The notes: generated by a model not told the origin, from the sequence alone. Numbered from the stretch's first letter, positions 8,824 to 18,093 are shown. The stretch is 64,000 nucleotides of DNA from Muricauda sp. SCSIO 64092 (GCF_023016285.1 NZ_CP095413.1:1240001-1304000); one strand, 5' to 3'. Translations and numbers: made by a program.

Positions 8824-9270
8824 TTAATACGTTAGCTTTTGTTTGTGCAAAAAGGTTTTACCTTTATAATGCCATTCAATGGCAATGTCCCATCGACCGT
8901 CTACGAGGCGATTGTCAGGTATGAGCAAATGTGTGTTGGATAAACTTATTGGAAAGTTAAAATCCAAATGCCTGTTCGACGGTCGGTATAGGGACACTTT
9001 ACCAGTGACATTTTTAGGGTTAAAGTTTTTGGGGAACGTAATAAGCAAACCATCCTCAGATTTACGTACGCTGAGTTCCTCATCAAGTTCTGCTGCATTT
9101 TTTTCCGCATCAATTTCTTTCTGATAAGCGAGTTCCTGCTTGTAGTAATCCTTGGTGACCAATTCATGATCCGTCCTATTATCCGTATTCATTCGTATTA
9201 CGAAATACATAATAAAGGAGATAAAAGCAACGAATGCCAAAACGATTCCTGTCCCCCAGTTAAATTTCAT
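8824..9270 (-). CDS. fixH: FixH/CcoH family protein
   Basis: A 148-residue single-pass membrane protein: NWGTGIVLAFVAFISFIMYFV (residues 4-24), then an exported beta-rich domain starting with the hallmark ELVTKDYYKQELAYQKEID and ending with ...RWDIAIEWHYKGKTF. FixH/CcoH is needed for assembly or stability of the cbb3 oxidase and interacts with the FixI copper ATPase in proteobacteria. It follows ccoG after a 90-bp spacer holding an inverted repeat and is tightly linked to the downstream TauE-like gene. Confidence 0.9.
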   Translation of the reverse strand: MKFNWGTGIVLAFVAFISFIMYFVIRMNTDNRTDHELVTKDYYKQELAYQKEIDAEKNAAELDEELSVRKSEDGLLITFPKNFNPKNVTGKVSLYRPSNRHLDFNFPISLSNTHLLIPDNRLVDGRWDIAIEWHYKGKTFLHKQKLTY

Positions 9271-9290
9271 ATACTTAGTTATTAGTTAAT

Positions 9291-9350
9291 AGTTAATGGT
9301 TAAAAACCACATTTATAATTAGAATCAATACTACTCCCTTTTAACCATTA
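9291..9350. repeat. 12-bp inverted repeat between ccoG and fixH
   Basis: TAATGGTTAAAA (9294-9305) is repeated inverted as TTTTAACCATTA (9339-9350) with a 33-nt AT-rich loop. The left side is preceded by direct GTTATTAGTTAATAGTTAA micro-repeats. This resembles the short GTTAAT-type intergenic repeats common in Flavobacteriaceae; it could also act as an mRNA stability hairpin inside the operon. No U-run follows, so it is not a terminator. Confidence 0.6.
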
Positions 9351-9360
9351 GCTTAAAATT

Positions 9361-10770
9361 TCAATTATAGCTTCTAGGTGCCAAAAATTGGGTAACGGTG
9401 GTTTCAATCAATTCACCCCCACTGTACACGCCAATTTCCAACTTATCCTTGTCCCCTGTTAGGGCAGCATTGTTTATTTCAATAAATAAAGTCCCTTCTG
9501 CCAAATCCTGGGCCGGTACTTTAAAAGTATCGGTGGATACCATATTGATGTTCCCATTATGTGAAAGGAGCTTAAAACTTACATTTTCAATAGTCTCAGT
9601 AGTCTTGTTCACCAACTTATAGGTATAGACATTGCTGATCATATTGTTTGCCTTTCTTTCATAAAGCTGTCCGGGCAATCTAAAAATATTTGCTTCCAAA
9701 TCATTACGGAGGAACAGCATCCCAACGAGCACCCCGACCAAAATGGTCAATACCGCCGCATAGCCTTTCATCCTTGCCGTAAACCTAAACTTCTCGTTGT
9801 GGGTGATTTCACGTTCACTGGCATAGCGAATCAATCCTTTGGGCCTATTGATACTTTCCATAATATGGTCACACTCATCAATACAAGCCGTACAGTTTAC
9901 GCACTCCAACTGGGTTCCATTCCTAATATCAATTCCCGTAGGACATACGTGCACACATTGGAAACAATCTATGCAATCCCCATGTCCAAGGGCCTCCCGG
10001 TCTTCATTCTTTCTAAACTTTTTCCTTCCGCTTGGTCCTTCTCCCCTTTTATGGTCATAGGCCACAACAATGGACCTATCATCCAAAAGCACCCCTTGCA
10101 ATCTTCCATATGGACAGGCGATTATACACACCTGTTCACGGAACCAAGCAAAAACAAAATAGAAGACCGCTGTGAAGATGAGCAATGGAATTATGGTTCC
10201 CAAATGCGCCAAAGGCCCATCAACGATATATTGCAACAAACGGTCACTGCCTATTAAATAGGCCAAAAAGATATTCGCAATTAAAAAGGATATGATGAAG
10301 AAAATGGTCCATTTCAACACCCGTTTTCTAATCTTCTTGGTGGTCCAGGGCGCCTTTTGCAAACGCATCTGGGCACCACGGTCACCATCTATCCAATACT
10401 CTATCCTACGGAACACCATTTCCATAAAAATGGTTTGCGGACAGATCCAACCACAAAAAATCCTGCCAAAGGCCACTGTAAAAAGGGCAATAAAAATTAC
10501 CCCTAAAATCATGGAGATCACAAACAGATGAAAATCCTGGGGCCAAAATGGGAAACCAAAGATGTTAAATCGACGTTCCAAAACATTGAACATCAAAAAC
10601 TGATTTCCATTGATTTTTACAAAAGGGGCTGCAAAAAGAAACAAGAGCAAGCCATAGCTGACGTATTTGCGATACTCCAAAAATCTGCCGCTAGGCTTTT
10701 TAGGATACACCCAAGCCCTTTTCCCATCTGCGGTAATAGTTCCTATTGAATCCCTAAAATTTTCTTCCAT
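9361..10770 (-). CDS. ccoG: CcoG/RdxA, cytochrome c oxidase accessory ferredoxin
   Basis: A 469-residue membrane protein with about five transmembrane segments. Two [4Fe-4S] cysteine clusters follow in a cytoplasmic loop (CIDCFQCVHVCPTGIDI and CVNCTACIDECDHI, about residues 265-305), and the C-terminal ~120 residues form an Ig-like exported domain. The NapH-like half carries FCGWICPQTIFMEM and IACPYGRLQGVLLD. CcoG is a cupric reductase supplying Cu(I) to the cbb3 oxidase in proteobacteria. It lies 60 bp after ccoP; the spacer has a small hairpin (CTCCC/GGGAG, 10801-10817). Confidence 0.95.
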   Translation of the reverse strand: MEENFRDSIGTITADGKRAWVYPKKPSGRFLEYRKYVSYGLLLFLFAAPFVKINGNQFLMFNVLERRFNIFGFPFWPQDFHLFVISMILGVIFIALFTVAFGRIFCGWICPQTIFMEMVFRRIEYWIDGDRGAQMRLQKAPWTTKKIRKRVLKWTIFFIISFLIANIFLAYLIGSDRLLQYIVDGPLAHLGTIIPLLIFTAVFYFVFAWFREQVCIIACPYGRLQGVLLDDRSIVVAYDHKRGEGPSGRKKFRKNEDREALGHGDCIDCFQCVHVCPTGIDIRNGTQLECVNCTACIDECDHIMESINRPKGLIRYASEREITHNEKFRFTARMKGYAAVLTILVGVLVGMLFLRNDLEANIFRLPGQLYERKANNMISNVYTYKLVNKTTETIENVSFKLLSHNGNINMVSTDTFKVPAQDLAEGTLFIEINNAALTGDKDKLEIGVYSGGELIETTVTQFLAPRSYN

Positions 10771-10830
10771 AGCCCTTATATCAGACCACTATTTGTTGCA
10801 CTCCCATTTTTAGGGAGGGAACCCTTGTTT

Positions 10831-11775
10831 TTAATTCATTGCCACTATAGTGGAATCCTGTGCCTGTTCCGCTGGCGCTTCTTCCGGTTCGGAAGGTGCA
10901 TCCGGGTCCACCCAAATTTCCCCTTCCGGTGCTTTTGGATTTGCCGGTGTGGTCCCTTGGAATTGTAATAGATAGCTTGCCACCTGGGCCATTTCCACGG
11001 GCTTTAAGCTATTTTTCCATGCGACCATCCCCTTACCGTCACGTCCTCCTTCCGAAATGGTACGGAACACATTTTTTATGCCCCCACCCAAAATCCAATA
11101 CTCATCAGTAAGGTTTGGACCAATACCTCCTCCACCATCTGCCATATGGCAAACCACACAATTCGCCGTGAAGATCTTCTCACCTGCCGATAAATCCGAG
11201 GCATCCGTAAGCACTTCCACGGTATTCACATCCACCAAATTCTTTGCTGTCTTCTTGTATTCCTCAATTGCGATTTTGGCCTCGGCCACCTCATTTTCAT
11301 ACTCTATCGCCTGGGTATAGTCCCCAACAATATGGAAACGTACCAGGTAGACCAATCCAAAGATGATGGTTACATAGAACATATAGACCCACCATGGGGG
11401 CAATACATTGTCCAATTCCCGAATACCATCGTAATTGTGATCCAAAATGATCTCTCCTTCCTTTTCAATGGAGCGACTCCTCGTTAATCTCTTGTAGATG
11501 TTGTCCAGCCATTTGAACTCCACTTTCCTATTCTTTGCCTCCAGATATCGCTCTTGCGCATCGGCGGACAGGGTTTGGAACATGACGTTTTCTATGGATT
11601 TTAAAATGACTTCGATGGCTATCAAAATCAATAGGACCATCAGCATAAAAAACTGGGTGATCGGATATTCAATGATGGCCGGTTTGTCACCGGAATCAAT
11701 GAAGTACTCCATCAATCCGAAGACGATGAAAAACAATACTGGGATTCGTATCCACCAAGGTGTTCTAGACATCAT
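10831..11775 (-). CDS. ccoP: CcoP, membrane-anchored cytochrome c subunit of cbb3 oxidase (mono-haem)
   Basis: A 314-residue subunit with two N-terminal membrane segments (residues 10-25 and 40-60), the CcoP N-terminal domain around NVLPPWWVYMFYVTIIFGLVY, then one cytochrome c domain with haem motif CVVCH at residues 206-210 and distal Met near GKGMVAWKN. Proteobacterial CcoP has two haems; only one CxxCH is visible here, which I take to be the Bacteroidota form. The C-terminal tail is Pro/Glu/Ala-rich. It sits 8 bp after ccoQ in the oxidase operon and passes electrons to CcoO/CcoN. Confidence 0.93.
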   Translation of the reverse strand: MMSRTPWWIRIPVLFFIVFGLMEYFIDSGDKPAIIEYPITQFFMLMVLLILIAIEVILKSIENVMFQTLSADAQERYLEAKNRKVEFKWLDNIYKRLTRSRSIEKEGEIILDHNYDGIRELDNVLPPWWVYMFYVTIIFGLVYLVRFHIVGDYTQAIEYENEVAEAKIAIEEYKKTAKNLVDVNTVEVLTDASDLSAGEKIFTANCVVCHMADGGGGIGPNLTDEYWILGGGIKNVFRTISEGGRDGKGMVAWKNSLKPVEMAQVASYLLQFQGTTPANPKAPEGEIWVDPDAPSEPEEAPAEQAQDSTIVAMN

Positions 11776-11783
11776 AACTTTCT

Positions 11784-11969
11784 TTATTTATTGGTTGGTT
11801 GGTCATTATCCAAGGGCAGTTCGCCCATTTCCTTAATATGGGATTTGCTTGCGGTAAACACCCACCAAAAAAGCAGGGTGAAGAACACAAAGAATATCAA
11901 TAGTGATATCATGGGATAGGTTGCAATCCCATCGATACTTTCCATATGGCTTTTTACAAACTTCAACAT
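11784..11969 (-). CDS. ccoQ: CcoQ-like small subunit of cbb3 oxidase
   Basis: A 61-residue single-span protein: a membrane helix (YPMISLLIFFVFFTLLFWWVF, residues 18-38, split from a short N-terminal amphipathic part) followed by a charged tail HIKEMGELPLDN. Size, topology and position between ccoNO and ccoP fit CcoQ/FixQ, which stabilises the oxidase complex. It starts 4 bp downstream of the ccoNO stop. Confidence 0.85.
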   Translation of the reverse strand: MLKFVKSHMESIDGIATYPMISLLIFFVFFTLLFWWVFTASKSHIKEMGELPLDNDQPTNK

Positions 11970-11973
11970 CGCT

Positions 11974-14175
11974 TTATTTGTTTTCTGACAGTAAACCGTC
12001 GTTGTCCTTTACTTTAATATCCGTACCCAATCTTTGCAGATAGGCAATCAAGGAAACAATCTCGCGATCGCGCATTTCCACAAACTCCTCCCCATTTTCC
12101 TGGGCATACTTTTTATCCGCCTCGTAGGTCCTTACAAATTCCGGATCGCTATAAAGGTTTTTCTCTATTTGAAGTGCCTGTTCTGCCATTGATTGCTGTG
12201 CATTGGTAATGTCCTCATCCGTGTAAGGAACGCCCAAGGTCACCATTGCATTCATTTTGGCTTCAACACCACTTCTATCGTGCTTATTTTTCACCAACCA
12301 TTGATAGGCGGGCATAATCGATCCTGCGGAAGTACTTTGCGGATCGTACATATGGTTCAAATGCCAGTTGTCCGAATACTTTCCTCCTACCCGGAGTAAA
12401 TCAGGTCCCGTACGCTTACTTCCCCAAAGGAAAGGATGATCGTAAACAAACTCACCTGCTTTGGCATACTCGCCATAACGTTCCACTTCACTTCGGAAGG
12501 GCCGGATCATTTGGGAGTGACAACCCACACATCCTTCACGGATATAGAGGTCACGTCCTTCCAACTCCAATGGAGTATAGGGCTTAACACTTGTAATGGT
12601 GGGGATATTGGATTTTACCAATAAGGTTGGGATAATCTGGACGATCCCTCCAATCAATATGGCCACTGTGGCCAAAATGGTCAATTGAACCGGTCTTCTT
12701 TCCAACCAGGTGTGGAAGGTTTCCCCTGCGGTCCTTCTACCGGTGACCCTTGTCAAGGCTGGGGCCTCTGCCAACTCATCCTCAACCGCACTTCCTTTTC
12801 TGATGGTCACGATAACATTGTATACCATGATCAACATTCCCACAATAAATAGGGTACCTCCAATGGCACGCATCCAATACATGGGGATGATCTGTTGTAC
12901 TGTTTCCAGGAAGTTACCGTATACCAAAGTTCCATCTGGATTAAACTCTTTCCACATGAGTGCTTGGGTAAAACCGGCAACGTACATGGGCAAAGCATAC
13001 AACACGATGCCCAAAGTACCTATCCAAAAATGAAGGTTGGCCAGCCCCTTGGAATATAAGGTGGTCTTGAACATCTTTGGCACCAAATAGTAAATCATAC
13101 CAAAGGTGAGGAAGCCATTCCATGCCAAGGCACCAACATGTACGTGGGCAATGACCCAGTCACTAAAGTGGGCAATGGCATTTACATTTTTTAGGGAAAG
13201 CATGGGTCCTTCAAAAGTGGCCATACCATAACCGGTAATGGCTACTACCATGAACTTCAATGTAGCATCACTCCGCACCTTGTCCCAAACACCTCTAAGG
13301 GTCAACAGTCCATTGATCATACCACCCCAGGAAGGTGCAATAAGCATTACGGAAAATACAACCCCAAGATTTTGGGCCCAATCCGGCAATGAGGAGTACA
13401 ACAAATGGTGCGGTCCTGCCCAGATATAAATAAATATCAAGGACCAAAAGTGGACAATGGATAATCTATAGGAATATACCGGCCTGTTTGCGGCCTTGGG
13501 CACAAAGTAATACATGAGGCCCAAGAATGGAGTGGTTAAAAAGAAGGCCACGGCATTATGCCCATACCACCACTGAACCAAGGCATCCTGGACCCCGGCG
13601 TACACTGAATAACTTTTTAAGGCAGCCACCGGCAATTCCAGGCTATTGAAAATATGCAGTACCGCCACCGTGACAAAAGTGGCTATATAAAACCAAATGG
13701 CCACATATAAATGGCGTTGTCTCCGTTTGAGGATCGTACCGATCATGTTCCAGCCAAAAACAACCCAAATCAACGCAATGGCAATATCTATGGGCCATTC
13801 CAACTCTGCGTATTCTTTTGAGGTGGTAATCCCTAAAGGAAGGGTAATTGCGGCCGACACAATAATGAGCTGCCAACCCCAAAAATTGATGTTGCTCAGC
13901 GCATCACTGAACATCCTTGCCTTTAGCAATCGCTGCAAGGAGTAATATACCCCGGCAAAAATGGCGTTGCCCACAAAAGCAAAAATCACGGCATTGGTAT
14001 GCAATGGACGAAGACGCCCAAAACTTAGCCACGAAATACCGTCGGTCAGGTTGGGAAACAAGAACATGAAGGCCAATAAAAGGCCTACCACCATTCCCAC
14101 AACTCCCCATAGCATCGTGGCATAGAGAAATTTTTGTACGATTTTATTATCGTAGTGAAATTGCTGTACTTCCAT
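11974..14175 (-). CDS. ccoNO: fused CcoN-CcoO catalytic subunit of cbb3 cytochrome oxidase
   Basis: A 733-residue fusion. Residues ~1-480 are the haem-copper subunit I, with the copper-ligand segment WYGHNAVAFFL, IWAGPHHLLYSSLPDW and the haem-ligand pair around HFSDWVIAHVHVGALAWNG. After a linker, a membrane anchor (LTILATVAILIGGIVQIIP) leads into CcoO with haem motif CVGCH at residues 549-553 (REGCVGCHSQMIRPFRSE). It reduces O2 to water with high affinity and pumps protons. The single-gene N-O fusion is typical of Bacteroidota. It starts 2 bp after ccoS. Confidence 0.96.
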   Translation of the reverse strand: MEVQQFHYDNKIVQKFLYATMLWGVVGMVVGLLLAFMFLFPNLTDGISWLSFGRLRPLHTNAVIFAFVGNAIFAGVYYSLQRLLKARMFSDALSNINFWGWQLIIVSAAITLPLGITTSKEYAELEWPIDIAIALIWVVFGWNMIGTILKRRQRHLYVAIWFYIATFVTVAVLHIFNSLELPVAALKSYSVYAGVQDALVQWWYGHNAVAFFLTTPFLGLMYYFVPKAANRPVYSYRLSIVHFWSLIFIYIWAGPHHLLYSSLPDWAQNLGVVFSVMLIAPSWGGMINGLLTLRGVWDKVRSDATLKFMVVAITGYGMATFEGPMLSLKNVNAIAHFSDWVIAHVHVGALAWNGFLTFGMIYYLVPKMFKTTLYSKGLANLHFWIGTLGIVLYALPMYVAGFTQALMWKEFNPDGTLVYGNFLETVQQIIPMYWMRAIGGTLFIVGMLIMVYNVIVTIRKGSAVEDELAEAPALTRVTGRRTAGETFHTWLERRPVQLTILATVAILIGGIVQIIPTLLVKSNIPTITSVKPYTPLELEGRDLYIREGCVGCHSQMIRPFRSEVERYGEYAKAGEFVYDHPFLWGSKRTGPDLLRVGGKYSDNWHLNHMYDPQSTSAGSIMPAYQWLVKNKHDRSGVEAKMNAMVTLGVPYTDEDITNAQQSMAEQALQIEKNLYSDPEFVRTYEADKKYAQENGEEFVEMRDREIVSLIAYLQRLGTDIKVKDNDGLLSENK

Positions 14176-14177
14176 AA

Positions 14178-14369
14178 TTATTCAGTTTGACTTTTATTTT
14201 GGTTGTTATTCTTATCGGTAGTATCCACTAGTTCATCTTCAAAAAGCATCCGGACGGACGGTGTATAGGAATCGTCATATTGACCGCTCCTGACCGTAAA
14301 GATGAAAGCTGCAAAAAAGACAATAGCAACACACACACTTATGCTCAGTAACACATAAATTACGCTCAT
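14178..14369 (-). CDS. ccoS: CcoS, cbb3 oxidase maturation protein
   Basis: A 63-residue protein with one membrane helix (VIYVLLSISVCVAIVFFAAFIFTVRSGQYDD) and the family signature RSGQYDD followed by a short acidic tail. CcoS is needed for cofactor insertion into the cbb3 oxidase. It is the first gene of the oxidase operon, starting 50 bp downstream of an FNR-type operator, and the stop is 2 bp from the ccoNO start. Confidence 0.93.
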   Translation of the reverse strand: MSVIYVLLSISVCVAIVFFAAFIFTVRSGQYDDSYTPSVRMLFEDELVDTTDKNNNQNKSQTE

Positions 14370-14388
14370 ACCTATTTAAATTCGGGTG

Positions 14389-14432
14389 TAAAACTACCTT
14401 TATGATTCCTTGAAAAAAATGACATTTATCAG
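14389..14432 (-). promoter_or_regulatory. FNR-type operator and promoter of the cbb3 oxidase operon
   Basis: Read on the minus strand, CTGATAAATGTCAT (14432 to 14419) is followed after exactly 22 nt by TAGTTTTA (14396 to 14389), a TAnnTTTR -7 element. The site lies in the 67-bp gap before ccoS, with the ccoS start 50 bp downstream. It differs from the usp operator by one base out of 14. Confidence 0.75.
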
Positions 14433-14436
14433 ATTT

Positions 14437-14853
14437 TTAAATAAAAAATCCTTTATTTTTTTCCTTTCGGATCATGGTCACCAAAGCACCTATAATGATG
14501 ATATTTTTACCTATGTATTGACCTAACAGGGTAGGGACCAAAGGTGCATGGGCAAATGAATCATTGGGAAAAAACAGCAATGGCGTAAAAGTGAATACCA
14601 TATGCGCCAATGCAATGACCACCACTTGTTTTCTAAAAATTCCAATAAGCAATAGCAGACCAATACCTACCTCTAAAATGGCCAGCAAGGTCACCGCAGC
14701 TTGATCGGTCACCAACCCAAACGTTAATTGGTGGATGGTGTTCCTTGCCAGTTCCTCTGCCGGGCTTGTGCCTGGAAAGAACTTTAAACTTCCAAACCAT
14801 AAGTACACCAAACCTATGGTACTGGATAAAATTGTTTTGTTACCGATCATCAT
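14437..14853 (-). CDS. DoxX-like four-TM membrane protein
   Basis: A 138-residue protein with four predicted membrane segments and the N-terminal pattern IGLVYLWFGSLKFFPGTSPAE, seen in DoxX/DUF417-like small membrane proteins. The second and third helices (AVTLLAILEVGIGLLLLIGIF and VVVIALAHMVFTFTPLLFF) fit that fold. Function unknown; DoxX-like proteins are linked to quinol handling or redox stress. It lies between fixI and the ccoS promoter, 18 bp after fixI, and is probably co-transcribed with fixI. Confidence 0.75.
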   Translation of the reverse strand: MMIGNKTILSSTIGLVYLWFGSLKFFPGTSPAEELARNTIHQLTFGLVTDQAAVTLLAILEVGIGLLLLIGIFRKQVVVIALAHMVFTFTPLLFFPNDSFAHAPLVPTLLGQYIGKNIIIIGALVTMIRKEKNKGFFI

Positions 14854-14871
14854 TCCGTTTTTGCTTTACGT

Positions 14872-17244
14872 TTATGTTTTGAATTTTGAACCTATATAAT
14901 TTGTGGCAATTGTGGTAAAGACCACTATACTAATGGAACTCAAGGGCATCAAGATGGCCGCAATTACAGGTTTTAACTGGCCGGTCACAGCAAAATACAA
15001 GCCTACCACATTGTAACAAAGCGACAATAAAAAACTCAGTTTTATGATACCAATGGATTGTTGGGAAAGCTTTAGGAACCTAGCTAGCCCTGTTAGCTTG
15101 CCAGCATCCAAAATAGCATCACAGGCAGGTGAAAACACATTTACATTTTCCGAAACCGCTATACCCACGTTACTCTGGGCCAAGGCGCCGGCATCATTGA
15201 GTCCATCCCCAACCATGAGTACATTTGAATGCTCTTGTGATTTTTTAACGAACTTGAGTTTGTCTTCCGGCTTTTGGTCAAAAAACATGGGGAGTTGAAA
15301 AGGAAACATTTTTTCCAGCTTTTTCCGTTCCCCATCGTTATCCCCGGACAGAATGACCAATGAAAAGTTCGTCATAAGCCCTTTAAAGAGGGTAACCAGA
15401 CCTTCCCTGTATTTGCTTTTGAACACAAAACGGCCCTTATAATTTTCATCTGCGCTAATGTGGACCGATGTTTCCGCCTTTGTCCCTTCCTGGGTGCCAA
15501 CATAGTTTGCAGATCCCACTTTCATGGTGTGCTGTCCCAGTTTTCCCTTAACCCCTTTTCCAGTATGTTCGGAAAATTCATCCAATGTCTTTATCTGACA
15601 ACTTTCCAAAATGCCGTACAATTCCCTGCTCAGGGGATGGTTTGAAGCACGCAGGGTATTCTTGAGCAAAGAAGCTTCATCATCGGTCAATTCCATGCCC
15701 TCGTAGACAATGGTATTCCCTGAATTTGAAGTCAATGTCCCTGTTTTATCAAAGACAACGGTATCTATTTTGGCCAATCTTTCTATGGTATTCGTGTCTT
15801 TAAGGTAAAAACCGTTACGGCCAAAAATTCGCAATAGGTTGCCAAGGGTGAAAGGTGCGGCCAATGCAATGGCACAAGGACAGGCGATGATCAAAACCGC
15901 TGTAAAGACATTGAGCGCCTTAGACGGGTCCTGCCACAACCAGTACGATGTGGCAATGGTGGCAATGGTCAAAACCGCAATGGTGAATCGTTTACCTATG
16001 GCGTCGGTTAGGGTTTGGAATTCACTGGCCTTGTTTTTTGCAAAGGCAGAATTGCTCCACAACTGGGTAAGATAACTCTGGGATACGGATTTTATGGCCT
16101 CTATTTCAAGTACCCCACCCAATTGTTTGCCTCCGGCGAACAACTTATCCCCCGATGATTTGGGTACGGATTCCGACTCCCCGGTGACAAAGCTATAGTC
16201 AATCTGCGCACGTCCATGGATAAGGATGCAATCCACAGGAATGATTTCCTGATTACGGACCAAAAGCCTATCGCCCTGTTTTACCCTATAAATTTCGATG
16301 TTCTCTTCCCCATCATTTTCGGTTACCCGGGTCACCCCAATGGGGAAATAGGATTTGTAGTCCCGCTCAAACGATAGATGCGCATACGTCTTTTGTTGAA
16401 AAAACCGTCCTACCAATAAGAAGAATACCAAACCTGTAAGGCTATCAAAAAAGCCTGAACCCAAATCAAAGACGATATCCACAGTACTTCTTATGAACAA
16501 GGTCAGGATTCCCAAGGCTATGGGAACATCAATGTTCAACAACTTGGATCGCAATCCTTTAAAAGCCGAAGTGAAGTAATCCTGGGAAGCGTAAAAAACC
16601 ACGGGCAGGGAAAAGGAAAACATTAACCATCTAAAGAAGGTTTTGTATTGATCCAACCAATATTCCTGGACTTCAAAATACTCCGGAAAAGAAAGGAGCA
16701 TTACATTCCCAAAAGAAAAACCGGCAACTCCCAATTTATAGATAAGGTTCCGGTCCACCTTCTTTTTTGCCTGGGAATAATCCTCAAGGACAATGGATGG
16801 CTCGTACCCTATTTTGGCCAACAGTATGGCAAGCTCCTTTAGGTTCAGCCCTTCACTATCGAAGGTTATTCTGGCCTTTCGTTTTGGAAAATCAACCTGG
16901 GAACTTTTGATAAAAGAACGCAATCTGTTTAAATTTTCCAGCACCCAAATACAGGAACTGCAGTGCATATGTGGTATATGGAATTCAACTACCTGAATCC
17001 CATCCTCATTAAAATCCAATAGCTTCTCCGCCACTTCTGGATTTTCCAAAAAATCAAACTTATTGGCCACCTCTTTGGGAGTGGCCCCAGCAGCGCTTTC
17101 CAGATCGTAATACCCTTCCAATCCGCTCGTGTGAAAAATTTCATAAACGGTCTTGCAACCATTGCAGCAGAAGTTTTTTTCATCAAATAGGACAGCCGCA
17201 CGCCCACAAGGGTCACCACAATGGTAACAGGTTGAAGATGACAT
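14872..17244 (-). CDS. ccoI: FixI/CcoI, copper-translocating P-type ATPase for cbb3 assembly
   Basis: A 790-residue P1B ATPase. The N-terminus has a cysteine cluster (CYHCGDPCGRA...CNGCKTVYEI) and an HMA metal-binding motif HMHCSSCIWVLENL. Core motifs are TGES (VTGESESVPK), the membrane copper site CPCAIALA, the phosphorylation site DKTGTLTS, a HP loop (ASNHPLSREL) and hinge GDGLNDAGALAQSNVGIAV. It delivers copper to the cbb3 oxidase. The start at 17244 (MSSSTCYHC) is chosen over 17268, which would fall inside the -7 element; it also gives the same operator-to-start distance (54 bp) as the other members. Confidence 0.95.
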   Translation of the reverse strand: MSSSTCYHCGDPCGRAAVLFDEKNFCCNGCKTVYEIFHTSGLEGYYDLESAAGATPKEVANKFDFLENPEVAEKLLDFNEDGIQVVEFHIPHMHCSSCIWVLENLNRLRSFIKSSQVDFPKRKARITFDSEGLNLKELAILLAKIGYEPSIVLEDYSQAKKKVDRNLIYKLGVAGFSFGNVMLLSFPEYFEVQEYWLDQYKTFFRWLMFSFSLPVVFYASQDYFTSAFKGLRSKLLNIDVPIALGILTLFIRSTVDIVFDLGSGFFDSLTGLVFFLLVGRFFQQKTYAHLSFERDYKSYFPIGVTRVTENDGEENIEIYRVKQGDRLLVRNQEIIPVDCILIHGRAQIDYSFVTGESESVPKSSGDKLFAGGKQLGGVLEIEAIKSVSQSYLTQLWSNSAFAKNKASEFQTLTDAIGKRFTIAVLTIATIATSYWLWQDPSKALNVFTAVLIIACPCAIALAAPFTLGNLLRIFGRNGFYLKDTNTIERLAKIDTVVFDKTGTLTSNSGNTIVYEGMELTDDEASLLKNTLRASNHPLSRELYGILESCQIKTLDEFSEHTGKGVKGKLGQHTMKVGSANYVGTQEGTKAETSVHISADENYKGRFVFKSKYREGLVTLFKGLMTNFSLVILSGDNDGERKKLEKMFPFQLPMFFDQKPEDKLKFVKKSQEHSNVLMVGDGLNDAGALAQSNVGIAVSENVNVFSPACDAILDAGKLTGLARFLKLSQQSIGIIKLSFLLSLCYNVVGLYFAVTGQLKPVIAAILMPLSSISIVVFTTIATNYIGSKFKT

Positions 17245-17267
17245 ACACATTTGCATTATACCGAACA

Positions 17268-17311
17268 CAAAGATGGAATAAGGCGCCTTGGAAAAATATG
17301 ACTTATGTCAT
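17268..17311 (-). promoter_or_regulatory. FNR-type operator and promoter of fixI; operator also faces the divergent crp gene
   Basis: The perfect dyad ATGACTTATGTCAT (17298-17311) reads ATGACATAAGTCAT on the minus strand and is followed after exactly 22 nt by CATCTTTG (17275 to 17268), a 7/8 match to TAnnTTTG. It sits 54 bp upstream of the fixI start and 35 bp upstream of the likely start of the divergent Crp/Fnr gene, so it may also serve autoregulation. Confidence 0.72.
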
Positions 17312-17345
17312 CTTTTATGGATCCGCAGAAAAGTACCTTTGTCCT

Positions 17346-18032
17346 ATGGGTAACTGCACAGAATTACAGTCCAGACAATTAAAGGATTTTGAATCGTTAT
17401 CAAGCGAGGTAAAGCAGGAACTTCTTAGAACCTCGGAATCCTTGAGCATTCCCAAAGGCGAGGTCATTTTCAAGGAAAACCAACCATTGCATAAACTGTA
17501 TTGCATAAACAAGGGAGCATGTAAATTCAGTAAAGTGGATAACATTGGGCAGGAGCATGTCCTCCGTTTTTTGGGAAAGGGGGAAATCATGGGCAAACGC
17601 TCCCTACTGACCAACAACGGCGCCGAAGTTAGTGCGGTGGCCCTTTCCGACATTGAATTATGCTGTTTGGACAAAAACACTTTTTTGAAAAGTCTAAAGG
17701 AGAATCCCGGATTCCTCCAGGACTTTTTGGATGTCCTTATTGAAGATGTCAATATCAACGAATACACCCGTATCATTTTCTGTGTCCATAAAGGCATCAA
17801 ACAACGTTTGGCCCATCTTTTGGTGTACTTGCTGAAGAAATATGGGGCCGATAGGAATGGTAGGCTCTGGGTACGATTAAAAAGGGAGGATATGGCTACC
17901 GTTCTGGGCACATCACCGGAATATGTCATAAACCTTCTCACAAATTTTAAAAATGCAGGACTCATAAACACTGTAAGAAGTGAAATTCATGTTCTTTCCA
18001 AAGAGGGACTGGAAAGAATTGGGAATTCCTAA
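17346..18032 (+). CDS. Crp/Fnr family transcriptional regulator (first copy)
   Basis: A 228-residue regulator with a cNMP-binding-type jelly-roll sensor (IPKGEVIFKENQPLHKLYCINKGACKFSK, FLGKGEIMGKRSLL) and a C-terminal winged helix with recognition-helix region REDMATVLGTSPEYVINLL. An N-terminal CPMGNC and further Cys residues in the sensor could hold an Fe-S cluster, but no classical FNR four-Cys set is clear. Start 17346 gives a length and N-terminus matching the paralogue downstream; 17298 is possible but would place the start inside the operator. Neighbour fixI and shared dyads make it a candidate oxygen regulator. Confidence 0.85.
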   Translation: MGNCTELQSRQLKDFESLSSEVKQELLRTSESLSIPKGEVIFKENQPLHKLYCINKGACKFSKVDNIGQEHVLRFLGKGEIMGKRSLLTNNGAEVSAVALSDIELCCLDKNTFLKSLKENPGFLQDFLDVLIEDVNINEYTRIIFCVHKGIKQRLAHLLVYLLKKYGADRNGRLWVRLKREDMATVLGTSPEYVINLLTNFKNAGLINTVRSEIHVLSKEGLERIGNS

Positions 18033-18093
18033 AGAATTGCAGTTTTTATTTGCCATAGAACTCTTAATTTTAGACGTCAGGTAAATTTAAATT

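Noticed and set aside
17334-17341. TACCTTTG, a perfect TAnnTTTG match, as the promoter of the first Crp/Fnr gene
   Set aside because: It lies 5 bp before the likely start codon, so transcription would begin inside the gene; no alternative downstream start exists.
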